From NCBI GenBank assembly GCA_019054805.1, contig JAHQIY010000008.1, forward strand, positions 4,945,501-5,009,500: 64,000 nucleotides of DNA. Reading direction: 5' to 3'. Within the stretch, counting starts at the first letter, position 1; each line of letters starts with the position of its first letter. This stretch comes from Brachionus manjavacas. Its lineage: Eukaryota; Rotifera; Eurotatoria; Ploima; Brachionidae. Under the pieces are notes generated by a model. The model saw only the letters and a list, made by a program, of their open reading frames with translations. It made no database searches and was not told the origin of the DNA. This document shows positions 1 to 13,173 of the stretch, piece after piece. The translations under genes were made by a program, and so were the position numbers.

Positions 1-215
1 AATAAATTCTGTAAGTGCAGAATGGTGCAACATTCTAAGTTGCATCAACTGTAAAAGTCTGCTAATGGTGTGCAGAATCTCTGCAAAATGCACCATGCTC
101 GATTATATTGAAATTTAATTACTGCATAACTCTGCAAATTTAGCAGGCTTTGATATTTGATGCAACTTTGAAAATTGCACTATGTTGCATTTACAGAACT
201 AAGTTTAAACCTTTA
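1..215. repeat. Palindromic MITE-like repeat, copy 1
   Basis: The two halves are imperfect inverted repeats. The left half has TTGCATCAACTGTAAAAGTC and the right half has its near-complement; the outer end reads TTACAGAACTAA. A second copy lies at 25171-25323 with the same TTAGTTCTGTG ends, and the similarity continues into a short flanking stretch (CTTTTAGAAAAAAAG) just outside. The left tip is cut or degraded at the window edge. I see no coding capacity, so this is a non-autonomous DNA element; the superfamily is unknown. Confidence 0.7.
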
Positions 216-390
216 GAAAAAAAGTAATTCAATTTTTTTACATTATTATTATAAGTTATTATAAGTTAATCTGCAACGGGTTTTAAACCGCGGAGCTAGG
301 TACCTCAAGTACATGGCTATGGCAGATAAAAAGTGTGATTTAACAACAAGTTTTAAATATAAATTCAAGAAATGAAAAATAAAGATAAAA

Positions 391-660
391 TTAAAAGTGT
401 TTTTTTGATTTGAAATTATCATATCTATTTTTAAATGAGTTCACTGTTGGTGCACTCCTAACTTCTGGTGGTAGCTCATTCCATAGGGGTACTGTTCTAT
501 TGGAAAAGAAGTTGTCTCTCGGTGAGCAGTTTTTAACAAATTGCCTGTAAAGTCTCTTCCGTGATAATCTGGTTGAGCCAGCAGGTCCCATGTTTTCAGA
601 TGCAGGTACATTGTTTCTGTTCTTTTTTTCATTTTGTACTGAATTTCACAAAACCATATA
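391..660 (-). pseudogene. 3' end of a non-LTR retrotransposon (reverse transcriptase tail)
   Basis: On the minus strand the translation carries the signature that closes CR1/jockey-like ORF2 proteins: NFFSNRTVPLWNELPPEV, then SAPTVNSFKNRYDNFK and a stop. Only this C-terminal segment survives; the reverse transcriptase core is absent, so the copy is heavily 5'-truncated. An overlapping second frame continues the similarity upstream, which implies a frameshift near 590-600. It is a dead copy of the same broad class as those at 10378, 16920, 53065 and 55060. Confidence 0.75.
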
Positions 661-2998
661 AAATAGGGAAAAAATAGTAAGGTATTTAATTTCTTAATAA
701 TAAATCAATAATTGGTAAAAGAATGCTCAAAAAGAGCATCTATTTTGAACCGAAAGAAATCATTGAATTACCTGTACTAAAAGGTACGATTCTTTGATTT
801 AAAGTCTGAAAAAGGGTATAAAATTCACTTTGTTATCAATTTTTATCTACTATTGCTGATATTAGAAGCATCAAAATTTTAATAAATCATAAAATGGCAA
901 GTCAACGAGTAGCAGAATACAACAGTGACACAGATACTGATAAACCAGAACATATGGAAACAGAAATTAAAAAAAAAAAAAAAAAAAAAACAAAACAGAA
1001 GAAAATCCACTCCATTATGTAAATTTAACAACAAGAATGAATCACTGGAAAAATTCAAAAGTTATGGTTATTTGATTGTTTCGATTACATATAATACAAG
1101 TGAAGGGATACGCGTGTATTATAGATCAACAGCACAACATTTGTTATGTCATAACGAAAGTAAAGACAAAACATTTTTTTAATAAACGATGATCATGCCT
1201 ACGAAGAACCAAGAAGAACGGAGAATAAAAAGAGTCAAAAAAAGAAATTTGTGAATTTTTTAAGTTGAAAATTAAACCCAGGCGCAAAATGAACTTGAAG
1301 GATGGTGTAAACATAACAATCCAATACCAGTTAATGATGATACACCATGTGTATAAAATTTTGAAATCGTATATGACGATGAAATTGATGAAAATGAAGA
1401 TGTAGATGGAGATGGAGATGGAGATTTCTGATAAAGAAATGCATCGTTATGACAATTGAAGATACAATTCATTTGCTACATTCAAAAATGTATAATTTGG
1501 TATATGGTTTGTTTGTATTCTAAGAAACAACGATTGGAAAAAAGAACTTACTTACGTCTTTGATTTTTAAAAAATTACATGTGTAAACATATCATAGGGA
1601 TGTCAATAAGATTGAAGTACTGTAAACCATCACATGAAGTAAAAATATGGAAAAAGCTAGCAAACGTAAAAGGAAAGACCTACAAAAGCAAAAAGTGCTA
1701 TACTATTGCAATAATGTTTTGATTAATGTTCCTTTCTTTTAAAGATTATGTTCATTTTTTAGTTTTAAAATGTTTAAAAAAGTTTTTTAAAGATATTTTT
1801 TGAAAAAAATAATGTTTTTTCTATAAATTTAATGCCAAATAAATGATAAATAAATGCTCAATAATATATATTTTTATGCTTTTAATATAATGCTCATAAA
1901 ATAATGGTCGTTCAGTATTATTTAATGCTCAAATAAATACAAGCCTAAAATTTTTTGTTTATTTAAATAATGCCAAATTTATTATAATTTTATAAAGTAA
2001 AATATAAGTATGAATATAAGTTTCTAAAGTGATCATCGAAATTGATGAAGAAAAAATACCCTTTACCCCTTTTTTTTATTTAATTTTTTCATCGATCAAA
2101 TGTTATCTCAATATACTGATTTGAAAGTTGGTTAAAATATTGATGAGTTAAATTTGTCTATCTTTGCATGCTGCGACGATAAAGTCTTATTATCACCCTC
2201 TTAAAAACACATTTTATCAGATTACTGACTGAAACTAAACTAAAATTAATCACAAATTTTTTCTTAAATCTGATTATTTTTGCACACAAAAAGACGCAAA
2301 AAGTAAATTTCATAGCTGTGCTAACCAGGTGCAAAATCTCTGAAAAATGCAATAGTCTATTTTAGACCAGCAATTAATTTCTTGTTAAATTTCTATAGTT
2401 TTGGGGTCTTAGCTGTAATTTGACCAGGTTTGGTCACCAAAATTTCTAATTTTTCACATAAAACACGATTTACTCTATTTTAATAGTTTTTTATTTCTAA
2501 TACATTTCCATTGATAATACCATACCATGTTTTTATATTTATTGGATTATATCAAAACAATAGAGAACGATAATGATGGGAAATTTTAATAAAACTTTTA
2601 TTGAACTTGTAGAGTAAGGCTCTATATTTTCTGAGCTTTTTGAACTTACTATGTGACCAGTGCCTGGTAATATGCCTAGTCACATATTTTTTTACATGGT
2701 ACTTTTTAGAAAATATTGTTTTCTTCTAGAAAAAAAGCTCTAATCTTATTATATTGTTTCGGTCTTTTGTGCTCAAATTTAAAAAAATTAAATTATTTGT
2801 TTCAGAAAATTTCAAGTTAGAATTGAAATAGTGCAAGATTTCAATTTTGAATGAAATTAATTTTGCAATATTTTAAATACTAACAAAACACCTTGTTTTA
2901 GAAAATTCAAAAATTTTACCATTTAAATATTAGAAAAACCATTCATTTCTTTTGAACTTAAAATACTAATAAAAAAATTGTAAAATTTTAAAAATAAA
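661..2998. other. Intergenic, mostly featureless AT-rich DNA
   Basis: I find no convincing gene here apart from the transposase-like relic at about 985-1260. A short GGAGAT tandem run lies at about 1399-1428. The last few hundred bases presumably hold the histone promoter, but I recognise no specific element. Confidence 0.5.
985..1260 (+). pseudogene. Possible transposase N-terminus relic (FLYWCH/MULE-like)
   Basis: A poly-A run is followed by an open stretch containing LEKFKSYGYLIVSITYNTSE and RVYYRST. A frame change at a T-run then gives NDDHAYEEPRRTENKKSQ. This order (aromatic/basic segment, YYRC-like motif, then DHDHEE-like motif) resembles the FLYWCH-type N-terminal domain found in Mutator-like transposases. 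The cysteine and histidine ligands are mostly lost, so this is a guess from pattern rather than a firm assignment. Confidence 0.25.
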
Positions 2999-3427
2999 AT
3001 GGCTGGTGGTAAAGGAGGCAAAGACGCTGGAAAATTGAGAATAAAATCCGTATCTAGATCGTTACGTGCAGGACTACAATTTCCTGTTGGACGCATACAT
3101 CGTTTGTTGAAAGGCAAGACAACAAGCCACGGTAGAGTGGGCGCAACTGCAGCAGTATATTGTGCAGCCATCCTTGAATACTTGTGTGCTGAGGTCCTCG
3201 AACTTGCTGGCAATGCGTCAAAAGACCTAAAGGTAAAGAGAATCAACCCAAGACATCTTCAACTAGCGATACGTGGCGATGAAGAATTGGATTTGCTGAT
3301 AAAGGCTACAATTGCAGGTGGAGGTGTTATTCCTCACATACACAAAGCTTTAGTAAGTGGAACAACACCTGTCACCACCACTCAGAAGCAACAAGTTGTT
3401 AAGTCCAATCTGGCCCAATTAGTTTAA
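2999..3427 (+). CDS. H2AZ: Histone H2A.Z variant
   Basis: An intronless 142-residue protein that replaces H2A in nucleosomes at promoters and regulatory chromatin. It has the H2A core ([41 protein letters not shown]) and the features that separate H2A.Z from canonical H2A: N-terminus [32 protein letters not shown] and the IPHIHKAL segment of the docking domain. The ATG chosen gives the family's normal N-terminus. Typical H2A.Z is about 128 residues; this one ends in a longer tail (about residues 119-142) rich in Thr, Gln and Val rather than the usual short GKKG-type end. The N-tail also has fewer lysines than usual. A likely poly(A) signal follows at 3555. Identification is very secure. Confidence 0.97.
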   Translation: MAGGKGGKDAGKLRIKSVSRSLRAGLQFPVGRIHRLLKGKTTSHGRVGATAAVYCAAILEYLCAEVLELAGNASKDLKVKRINPRHLQLAIRGDEELDLLIKATIAGGGVIPHIHKALVSGTTPVTTTQKQQVVKSNLAQLV

Positions 3428-3554
3428 GTCATTTTTAAAAATAACTGATAAGTTCAATATTTTTTGTACATACCACAATCTAGTCCAGGATCTCATCTCT
3501 ATTTTGTTTTTTTTTTAAATCTTTATTAATGACTGAGTCATTTTTTGATTATTT

Positions 3555-3560
3555 AATAAA
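3555..3560 (+). promoter_or_regulatory. Poly(A) signal AATAAA of the H2A.Z gene
   Basis: A canonical AATAAA lies about 130 bp after the H2A.Z stop, the expected position for a polyadenylated replacement histone. I see no histone stem-loop hairpin. Confidence 0.5.
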
Positions 3561-3822
3561 ACTGTTTCCAAAAATATAATAAATTGTTTCTAGAGAATTA
3601 AATTTTTTAAATTTTTTTCTTTGAATGTGCTGCCCTAAAGCATGATTAATAAATTAAATAAAATTAATTCTAAATTGTCTTTTTTATAATTTAGAGATAA
3701 GTATTCGTCTAAAAAAAAAGAAACCTGAATCATTTGAAATTTCAACATTATGTTTTATTAAAAATGCAATTAAGAAAAATTTCGTATTATGATTATTTTT
3801 TTATACGAAAAAACATTGAATT

Positions 3823-6800
3823 ATGTCTTTTCAAAAATTAATTGAATTAGCCAAGGATCATGCAAGAAGAGCCGTAGAATTTGATGCAAAAAATCGGTAT
3901 GAACAAGCTATTTTCTATTACATGGAAGCTTCACAATGCTTAGTTGACGCAAGACAACTAGAACCTGGACTAATCGAATCAAGCGGCGTCTATTCAAAGC
4001 TAAATCAGTACATTTCCCGAGCTGAGACACTCAAAATAATTTTGAATTCAGCAAAATCATCTCCTGACAGCTTAAAATCTGAAATTGAAGTAATTTAAAT
4101 TTTTTTGTTGCCAAATTAACTTCGAAAAGATCTGATTATACCAATTTATACACCTTAAAATAACTAAATAGAAGAGATAAATAGTACCAAGCTTTGAAGA
4201 ATAATTTTTTTGTAAATATTTTGGTTTAATGCAAAATGTTCATCAAAATAATAAAGAAGAAATTTTAATTAGTTTTTAAGTAGTAAAAATTGTGAAAATT
4301 TGCATCTTACTTCAATAAAAAATGCTTTTAAGTTTTTGGTCCTGCACTTGGAAAAAAAATACAAACTAGGTGACATTTCGAAATTTGATTTAATTTAAAT
4401 AAAAAATTATCTTTTTTAAAAAATCAAATAAATTTAAAAATCCTGATTAAGCACAAGGTTAAATTCATCATTGATTCAAAAATTTAGTTACGAAGCTAAA
4501 ATTGAATAGCAGGATCATTGTGCAATTTTTTATTGTCATTTTTTTAATAAATTTGTTGGGAGGGAATTTAAAGTCTTTTTTTGAATTTCAAAAATTCAAA
4601 AATATTTTTTTACGAAAATCAACTTTGAATAAAGCGTTTTTTTTTAGGAAATAGTTGACTTATGTAGCCTTGAAGGAAAAATTCGAAAAAATAATTTTCC
4701 TTATCATAAAGTTAAGGATCCAGAATTACAATTTATATTTATATTTATTTAATTAATCTAATATTCTAAAAAATATTAATTTCAATTTTTTTAGAATTGA
4801 AATTTTTGCATAAGTTTATTTTAAAAGAATTATTTTAAACTCTTATTAACAAACAAATGCTTTTTCGAAGACAAAAATCGAAGTTTTTTTCAAAGATGGT
4901 CATCAAATTTTATTTAAATTCTTTTTAATAGAAAGATTTAGATAAGTGTTATTGTATGCTTGAAGAGGCATTAGATGAAGACTCAGATGGAAATATGAAA
5001 GAAGCTTTTGAGCTTTATAAAAATGTGGTTGATTTTTATCTAAAAATAGTAATTTTTAAAATTTTCTTAATTTTTAGAAATTAATTTTAAATCAATTAGA
5101 AACAAAGAACAGATATAATTAAGAATGAACATGAGCAAAATTTGTTCAACAAGTTACATAAAAATATACCCAATGCATTGGAACGTGCCGAACAGATAAA
5201 TGCATGTATTAAACAAATTGATAGCTCGAATAAACTTTTAACTCAAAAAATCGAACCTCCCAAAATAATATCATCTTCATTTACTAAAGACGAAATAGAT
5301 GTTCTCAGACACGGATCTTTTATAAATGGCCGTGATTACGTTCCATTTTTTCCCGAAATTGACAGCAAAGAAAAATTCTTTTTCTCCGTTCCTTTTAGGT
5401 AATTCATTGAAATTTTATGATTTTATTTATTTATTTTAAAAATAACTTGAATGAGACCACAAGTTTAAACAAAAAGAGCTAATTAAAAGCCCAAGATAAA
5501 TAAATATTATTTTGTACCAATGTTTTTACGGTCTGATTTATTTGGTAAAAATATTTAAAATTTTATTTTTATTTATCAGTTTTATTTGTGCCGAGCTAAA
5601 GCTCCTTCAGATATAGGCATAAAAAAGATTCATAGAATATTTTAATTTATAGCTTTTTTTATAGATGTATTTAATATTTAATAATTTATCAAAGTTTAGA
5701 TATATTTTATAAGGTAATGTTTCATATTTTGGCTTTAAAGCTGTTGAAAATTTTTTAAAATCTGAAATTGAAGTAATTTAAATTTTTTTGTTGCCAAATT
5801 AGCTTCGCAAAGCAGTTTCGAAGATCAAGATTAAAATTCTAGATAAGATCTAAAATAGAATTTCCCCTAAAGGATCCTATTCATATCTTGACTAAAATCT
5901 TATTCAGTTCAGGATAATATCTAGATCAAGGTCAGTATCGAATCATGCAAGTTCTAAAAAGGAAAAAGTAGGATTTTTAGAAAAGTTAAGATTTCTATAA
6001 AATTTCTTATAAGATCTTATTTGCTCTTTTTAAAAAATAAATGATAAATATACGAAATTTCAAATAAAATTATGATTTGTCTTGTTCAAATTAAATTTTA
6101 GAGAAATAATATGAAAAAATTTAAATAAATAATAATAAATGAGGTAAATGTTGGTTGAATAGAAGCCTCGATTTAATTTTAGGGTTCAATGATATTCATT
6201 TTTTTTAAATATTTTTATTAAAATTAACAATTTCTGACTAATGGACAATATTTTCTTTTAGAAAATTATTCTATTATCTGCATTTTTGCCTCTTATTCTT
6301 AAACCTTATCGAATATTTCGATTATACAATCATTTTAATTAATTGAGTTATTGAGTTAATTTTTTTTAAATAAAAAATTTTAAATTTAGAGAAATATTGT
6401 CAAATTTTTTAAAGCATAACCAACACACTTCTAACCCAACCCTAATCCCTAAGCGAAGCTGCGCGCCTCGCGCTCCCGATTAAGATAAATTTAACCGTAA
6501 TCCCGAGACTCGCTTTGCTCGTCTGGGATATGACTATGGCTGGCTTATGGCTGAATTCCTCTTATTAGAAAATAGTTTTGGACGGTCAATGTCAATTTTT
6601 TTTTCAATAATTCAATAATTATTTTTATTTTTTAAAAATCGAATGATTGAAATATTCTAAAGTATTTCATAGGGAAAATTTCGAACCGAATAATTTCGAA
6701 ATTATTATATTATTTCAAAATAATATTAAGATTATTCGAATTGTCCATGTATGTAATTTTTAAATTATTTTGAATGAAAATTTAAAAAAAAAGTAATTTT

Positions 6801-9800
6801 CAGTATTTTTTTTACATTATGTTAGTGGTAAAAGTCCGTTGTTTCCATTTTAAGTAATTCCAGGAGATTAATCTGAAAATAGATACTATATAACCCTATA
6901 AAATAATATTAGCAAAAAGATCATCTTCTAATCTCAAAAAAATTCCAAAAAATCTTAATTTTAAAATTATGACAGGTTTGAAATCTGAAAAACGTCAAAA
7001 AATGGATTTTTTTCTCTTTTTCGAAGTCGCCTAATTTCTTGTCCTTTTTACTTTTGACTCCTGTAAATTGTTTCATGTAGAACTTTTTGCGCTTTTGAAT
7101 TTGAGCTATTAATCATTACCGTAGCTAGAAAATTGACCATTCTGCAGTGACTTGAAAACTAAGTGACTGGTAAAGATCTTGAACATTTCTTAAGAAAAAG
7201 AATAAATATCTTAATTAAGAACTTAAAGTTTTTTTAACTCGAGATTATTACAACAAAAATGACATTAAGAACTTGACAAGAAAAAATTAATTTTACTAAA
7301 AGATTTTACTCTTTAAGATTGTTTTATGACTTTCTATTTTGTCTTGTAAGATCTAAATAGAAAAAAATAAGGATTAAAATTTCATTTAAGAAATGTTCAA
7401 GATCAATTAATAAGATCTTTGATTATTTTTATGAATATTAATTATAAGAAATAAATTAAAATCTTAAATTTTTATTTTTTAATTAATTAAATGCTAACAT
7501 TTAGATTGTGAATAAATTCAAAAAATTTAATTTTTTTCATTCTCTAAAAATATTTTTTATTTTAAATATCAGGTTCAAATGTTTCAACATAAATTCGTTC
7601 AATTGTTTGCGTTAAAAAAAATTTCAAAGAGTCTTAATTTTTTTATTCCTGTTAACTTCGATTAGAATATATTTCTTTTCACAGTTTTTTTTAAATTTTA
7701 AAAAAATTGTGATATCCTGATTTATATTTGAATTAAAATCTAAATTCTTTGATTTTACTCATGATTTTTAATGGCTCTTGCACTTTTTCTTTTAAGAATC
7801 TTATAAATTATTGTAAAAATCAAATTTTTGAAAATTTTATCATAAATTCTTGACTCTTTTCTAATCTTATAAGATCAGATACCGAGCTTGAATTCCTATA
7901 ATGCCCGCAATTGTACGAACTAGAATAATTTTATTATTTACTAAGTAATTTTCAAAATAAAGCCCACCAAATATGTAAAATCCATTTGCAATAACTCTTT
8001 TCTTTACTAGTGATAAAGACGAACGTCTTGCGTTGTCATCATCACAAAAATCAAATTTCTCAAGATGGTCCAGACCGGACGAGTTGTTTGAAAATCCAAC
8101 ATTGATGTTTTCAATTTCAAGTTTTAGTGTAAAACAAACATGTATATCAGACTGCTCATTTGTGGCATCGTTGACAGTTTGTGCACAATACGAACGGAAA
8201 TTTAGCAAAAAAATTTTATCCGGAATTATCTACCCGCAGAACAAAAAAGCTGAGCCAATCTATAATCCTTGCGGAAAGTACATGATAAGTCTAACACTGA
8301 ATGGCTGTGCTCGCAAAGTAATAATCGACGATTACTTACCTGTTGATAATTACAGTAGTCTGCTTTGCTCCAGATCAACCAACCATGGCGAGTTATGGGT
8401 CAGTTTGCTAGAAAAGGCCTATATGAAAGTAATGGGTGGCTATGACTTTCCGGGCTCGAACTCAAATATTGACCTTCATGCATTGACTAACTGGATTCCT
8501 GAGCGCTTGGCAATCCACGGTGATCACACAGAGTTCAACCCAAGTGCCGACTTTGACCGCATGTTTGAAAGACTACATTCAGGCGACGTTCTGATCACTG
8601 TCGCTACAGGGTTCATTAGCAAAGATGATGAGTCACGAACGGGTTTAGTTCCGACTCATGCTTATGCTGTCCTAGATGTCAGGAGATTTAAGAACAAGAG
8701 ACTTTTTCAATTGAAAAATCCTTGGTCTCATTTAAGATGGAGAGGAAATTTTTCCGAATATGATGTAACCAATTGGACCAGAGAGCTCAAAGAAGCTTTA
8801 AATTATGATCCGAAATTGGCAATCAATGTAGATAATGGTATTTTTTGGATCGACTATGAATCGCTTATGAAATTTTTTGATGTCTTCTATTTGAGTTGGA
8901 ACCCTTCTTTATTTTCATTTACCAGTTGTTTTCATCGGTAATTTTTTTTTTATTGAAGTTTTATCTCAACTAAATTTCTTAAGAAAATGGTCGGTATCCG
9001 AAGGTCCTATAAAGGATAGATATAATTTGAGTGAAAATCCTCAGTACGTTTTAAAAATAAGGCCGAATGCGGGATCGAAAAAAAGCAAGTTTACCACTTG
9101 GCTTTTGTTGACCAGACATATCACAGATAAAGCCGATTTTGCTGAAAATAAAGAATATATAGCATTGGTTGTTTATAAAAATGATGGTAAAAGGGTCTAC
9201 TATCCAAGTAATTAATAGAATATTTAATTTTTTTGAAGCATCAATTTCAGGGGTTCTTAAAAAGGCCCAGAATTGGCTAAATTACGTTATTTTACGTAGT
9301 TTTTCATTTAATTAATTAATTTTAAAAAAAAATGTTTTTCATGGTACATAAAAAGAAAATGATTGATATGATTTTTTTAAAAAACGAAATTTTATTTTAA
9401 AAAAAAATTTTTCTATTTCTTACTTTTTATTATGAATTTTTAAGTAAAATTACACATTTTTGGTAAAATATGGTAAAATTTTTTAATGAAATATTTGATC
9501 ATCGAATCTAAAATTTAGAAAATAACTTCAAAATCAAAGTGATTTCAATTTAATAAAATTTTTGAAGAAAAATTGTCTTTTACATATAAATAATAAGAAA
9601 AGTTAAGAAATAGAAAGATCTTATTTTTTCAAAATGAAATTTATTTAAACTTTAGAAAAAAATCATATCAATATAATTTTTGTAAATACGCATTTGAATT
9701 TTGAATATTTTATTTTTAAAGACACATTTGTTCGTTATTCTGTTTAAAATCTAATTTAAAAAAAATTGGTAATTGGTAAAATTTGAAAAATCGAGTAAAA

Positions 9801-12800
9801 TTACAAATTTTTTAGTAATTTTTTGTTAATTTTTCGATTTTAAAATTGCAATAAACGTTCTATTAAGATCGTTTTCCCTATATTTTTGATTTATTTTATT
9901 ATGTTAGTAAAATTAAATGTTTCAAAATGGTTATAGACTGGTCCATTACCATAAAGTAGTAAAAAGTACCACAAATTTGATAAAACAACGATGAATTAAT
10001 TAAATTTTCAAAAATTCAGTTTTTTTCCTCTAATTTAGGTATCACAAAAAAGAAATATTATTTTCCTCAAAATTTTAATTTATTTACCATGTAAAACTGA
10101 CTGGAGTGAAGTTTTGACATGAGTTAAAAAAAATGAGTTACTTTTTAATTAACTTTTTTTTTTTTTAAACTGAACTAAATGAGTAAATTTTCAACTTAAC
10201 TGATTATTAAAATTTATTATAAAATTATTTTGAAATACTCGATCTTTTTCTTATTCCATCAAATTTTCGAGATACAATTGTTGAATAAAATACTTACTGG
10301 TCAATTACTTTAGGGGGTGATATTAATGCGAAGACTATAGTAAAGGATGTTTTGAAATAGATGAGAATGGATTTATCTTAGTAGTAGTAGTAGTGTGAAC
10401 TGCTGTACAGCGAAAATGATCGCTATACCAAAGCCAATATGGCGCCTGGCCTTAGCAGTCTTTGCTTTTATCCATACCAAAAACTTCTCTGTCGATTATT
10501 GCCTTGGAACTATTGAGTGAAAAAGCATTTACAGCTCTTGTTGACAAACCATTCCATATATCTACCACACTATGTCTTCTTAAATTACCAGCTGGTCCTG
10601 TTGTTGTTTTTGCATAATTAATTCCATTTATTAAATTTATATTTTCTATACCTTTGACTAGTTTGTACATTTGGATTAAATCACCTCTTTTTCGCCTTTC
10701 TTCAAGGGTTTTCAAATTTAAAATCTTTAGCCTTGATTCATATGGAATATTTTTTAGACAACTTAGAAGTTTAGTCGCTCTCCGTTGTACCTTTTCGATT
10801 ATCTGTATATCACCTTTAGTTGTAGGGCTCCAGACGCTTACAGCATATTCAAGATGTGGACGGACTAGTGCTGTATAGAGTAGCCTAGGAGAAGTAACAC
10901 TTAAGTTTTTGAATGTGTGCTTGATCATAACTAATGCTCTGTTTGCTTTTGCAGATGCTGCTGAGCATTGTTTTTTCCATTTCAGATCATTTGTTATGTA
11001 AACACCTAGATCTTTTTCTTCTGCCGTTTCTTTTAGAGTATGACATAAACGATTTGTTTGGTTGAGCATTTGATATTGAAAGTTGGGATTTTTTTTTCCA
11101 ATGTGCATTACTATACATTTCTCTAAATTTAGATCAGTAGACCATGTATCTGCCCAACTAGTTAGGCTGTTTAAATCATTTTGAAGAGAGAGTGGTAAAG
11201 TTGCGTCCTGACTTAAGGGTCCGATTATTTTCAAATCATCTGCGTAAGATGAATTAAATTCCTTTAAAACTTCGACCAAGTCGTTTATGTAAATTACAAA
11301 TAAAATAGGGCCAAGAACTGATCCTTGTGGTACTCCACTCGATACATCTTCCCAGTCTGACATAGTTTCGCCCATGACTACACGTTGCTTTCTTCTGATT
11401 AAGAATGACCTGAGCCATGAGTGCATTTGGTTATTTGGAGCTTAGAGGAAAATATTTAGCAATCTTAACGTTTTATTAATCAATGACAGAAAAATTTTGA
11501 AGTCATTCATCTTTTTTTGATACAGTTAGTCTTATGATGAACTAAAATAACGCTGTAACTCAAAGCCTTACTTAATTATATATCTCTCAAGTAAGAAATG
11601 GGATCTGAAACCCAATACATTAGGTAATATTAACAAATTAATAAAAGGATCAATTTTAGATTTTTATTTCCAGTGTTTCAATTCATTCTCAAAATCTAAC
11701 TTTAAAAAATTACAAGTCTTTTAAAATACAGCAGTTTGTCAAACATGATAGCATTTTGAAGCATTTGAAATAGGAAAATTTGACTTAACAATTTTGGAAA
11801 AGCACCTGCAATTGCAAAACAAAAACTAGAAAGAATAAGGCGATTTTTAGATTTTTTTACATCCAACCATGTCCTGATTGTGGAAAACATATGGAATGCC
11901 TTCGTGCAAATGTTCCCGCACTCATTAAAAAAACTGTATTAATTTTTTGATAACGAACTTTGTTTTTAATTAATTTTTGTAAAGACAACTAAATTTTTTA
12001 AATATTATTTTTAAATGTTTTTTGATAACAAAATATATTATCAGATGATAACATAACCGAGGAGACCCATATAATACCTCTAGCATCATCAAGCGACTTA
12101 AAATAAACTTTAACTGCTTTTTTCTTCCGAGTTTTGATTTATTTTTTTTAAGATCAAGAAGCTTTAAATTAACACAGAAATAAAAATAAATTTATTCAAT
12201 CTTGGTTGTTTTAATAAATTTTTGGAACAATTTACTACTGATTATCTCTATATAATGTAATTTTGCGTTATTTTACGTAAATTTACTTATAAACCATGTG
12301 TGTCTACTCTAGTGCCTAAGGAGTCTGGAAATATTTTTGAAAATTTTTAATCATTTTAATTCTTTTTTGAAAAATTTCCTAAGAAAAAATAATTTTTAAT
12401 ATTTATCCGAACACCTATTTAGATGAATATCATAAAGTCATTTTTTTGGAAAAAATTTCTTATTTTAAATTCATTTAAAAAAATATTAAAAAATTGTTTT
12501 GAAGTGGAACCTGCGCCTTTTAAAGAAGGAGTTCGCATTAACAGCCCTCATTATTTAGTAAAGCTGGTAGATGAATGCAGTGAATCTATGATCTACACTT
12601 TAGTAATTGCCCAATATGAAAAATCCAAGTCAATATATTACACCCTTAGAGCTTATTCAACAGTTCCTTTCAGTTTAAATGAAATAACAGAGCCGTACAA
12701 TAAAAAATATTGGAAGAGAATAAGTGGAAAATGGGAAGGTATGAGTGCTGGTGGTTGCTCAAATAATAGACAAACTTATATGAATAACCCAACTTATGAA

Positions 12801-13114
12801 ATAAAACTCATCAACTCCAATGTTTCATTTAAAATTGAATTAAAAGGCCCTCAGTAGGTTTTTTGATAAGAGATAAATAAAATAATTTTAATTGTCATTT
12901 TAGGCAATACTCGGTTGGGTTTGATTTTATAAATGTAAATACGAATCAAGAGAAAAGCACAGGAGATTTTAGAAAAGGCTATTGTGTGATGACTTTAGAT
13001 AATCTGGTTATAGGTAATTATCGAATTAGGCCATGTACATTTTTGGCAAATCAAGAAGGACCATTTATTCTCGAAATATCTTCGACACATGATTTTAAGA
13101 TTAATTTGATCTAA
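3823..13114 (+). CDS. CAPN7: Calpain-7 (PalB-type calpain with two MIT domains), 7 exons
   Basis: Exons 3823-4089, 4932-5048, 5100-5398, 8011-8937, 8984-9207, 12505-12853 and 12904-13114 join in consistent phase to 797 residues; human CAPN7 is about 813. It is a cysteine protease recruited to ESCRT-III: two N-terminal MIT domains (about residues 3-80 and 90-165) bind ESCRT-III tails. The protease core has the full triad: Cys about 276 in SDCSFVASL, His about 444 in PTHAYAVLD and Asn about 464 in LKNPWSHLRW. Two C-terminal C2-like beta-sandwich domains follow (RINSPHYL, GKWEGMSAGGC, GPQQYSVGF). Introns 2, 4 and 6 are about 50 bp. Introns 1, 3 and 5 are long; intron 5 carries an antisense retrotransposon and intron 3 a duplicated piece of exon 1. 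Nothing looks broken. Confidence 0.95.
4090..4931 (+). other. Intron 1 of the calpain-7 gene
   Basis: AT-rich intron with donor GTAATTTA and acceptor TTTTTAATAG. I see no repeats with copies elsewhere in the window except its first bases, which are duplicated at 5755. Confidence 0.7.
5399..8010 (+). other. Intron 3 of the calpain-7 gene
   Basis: A long intron, donor GTAATTCA and acceptor TTTACTAG. It holds a near-exact copy (5755-5801) of the exon 1/intron 1 junction. A short repeat at about 5570-5612 (CCGAGCTAAAGCTCCTTCAG) is related to 33490-33525. A GC-richer island lies at about 6420-6545 (CGAAGCTGCGCGCCTCGCG) and stands out against the AT background; its origin is unknown. No gene was found. 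Confidence 0.6.
10378..11430 (-). mobile_element. 5'-truncated CR1/jockey-like non-LTR retrotransposon with open reverse transcriptase
   Basis: A minus-strand reading frame of 324 codons (11426-10452) is uninterrupted. It covers the second half of a reverse transcriptase: the [20 protein letters not shown] motif, the catalytic YADD box, the thumb region (KDLGVYITNDLKW) and the C-terminal ARPHLEYAVSVWSP-type segment (here [16 protein letters not shown]), ending after KLLSCLKNIPYESRLKIL and the tail. The endonuclease and first RT half are missing, as expected of 5'-truncated insertions. The 3' end has a short perfect hairpin (GCTGTACAGC at 10402-10411) and then an (ACT)n tail on the minus strand. 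It sits antisense in intron 5 of the calpain-7 gene. The intact frame suggests a fairly recent insertion. Confidence 0.9.
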
Positions 13115-13167
13115 CTATGTCTGATTTATATATTTAAATTTTAATGCATTATATAAATATTTAGAAA

Positions 13168-13173
13168 AATAAA
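13168..13173 (+). promoter_or_regulatory. Poly(A) signal AATAAA of the calpain-7 gene
   Basis: AATAAA lies about 55 bp beyond the calpain-7 stop codon. Confidence 0.45.

Noticed and set aside
1399..1428. GGAGAT repeats as an acidic protein-coding segment
   Set aside because: It is a short tandem repeat only; frames around it are broken.
7867..8208. Minus-strand open frame opposite calpain-7 exon 4
   Set aside because: It overlaps the strongly conserved calpain core on the other strand and has no homology of its own.
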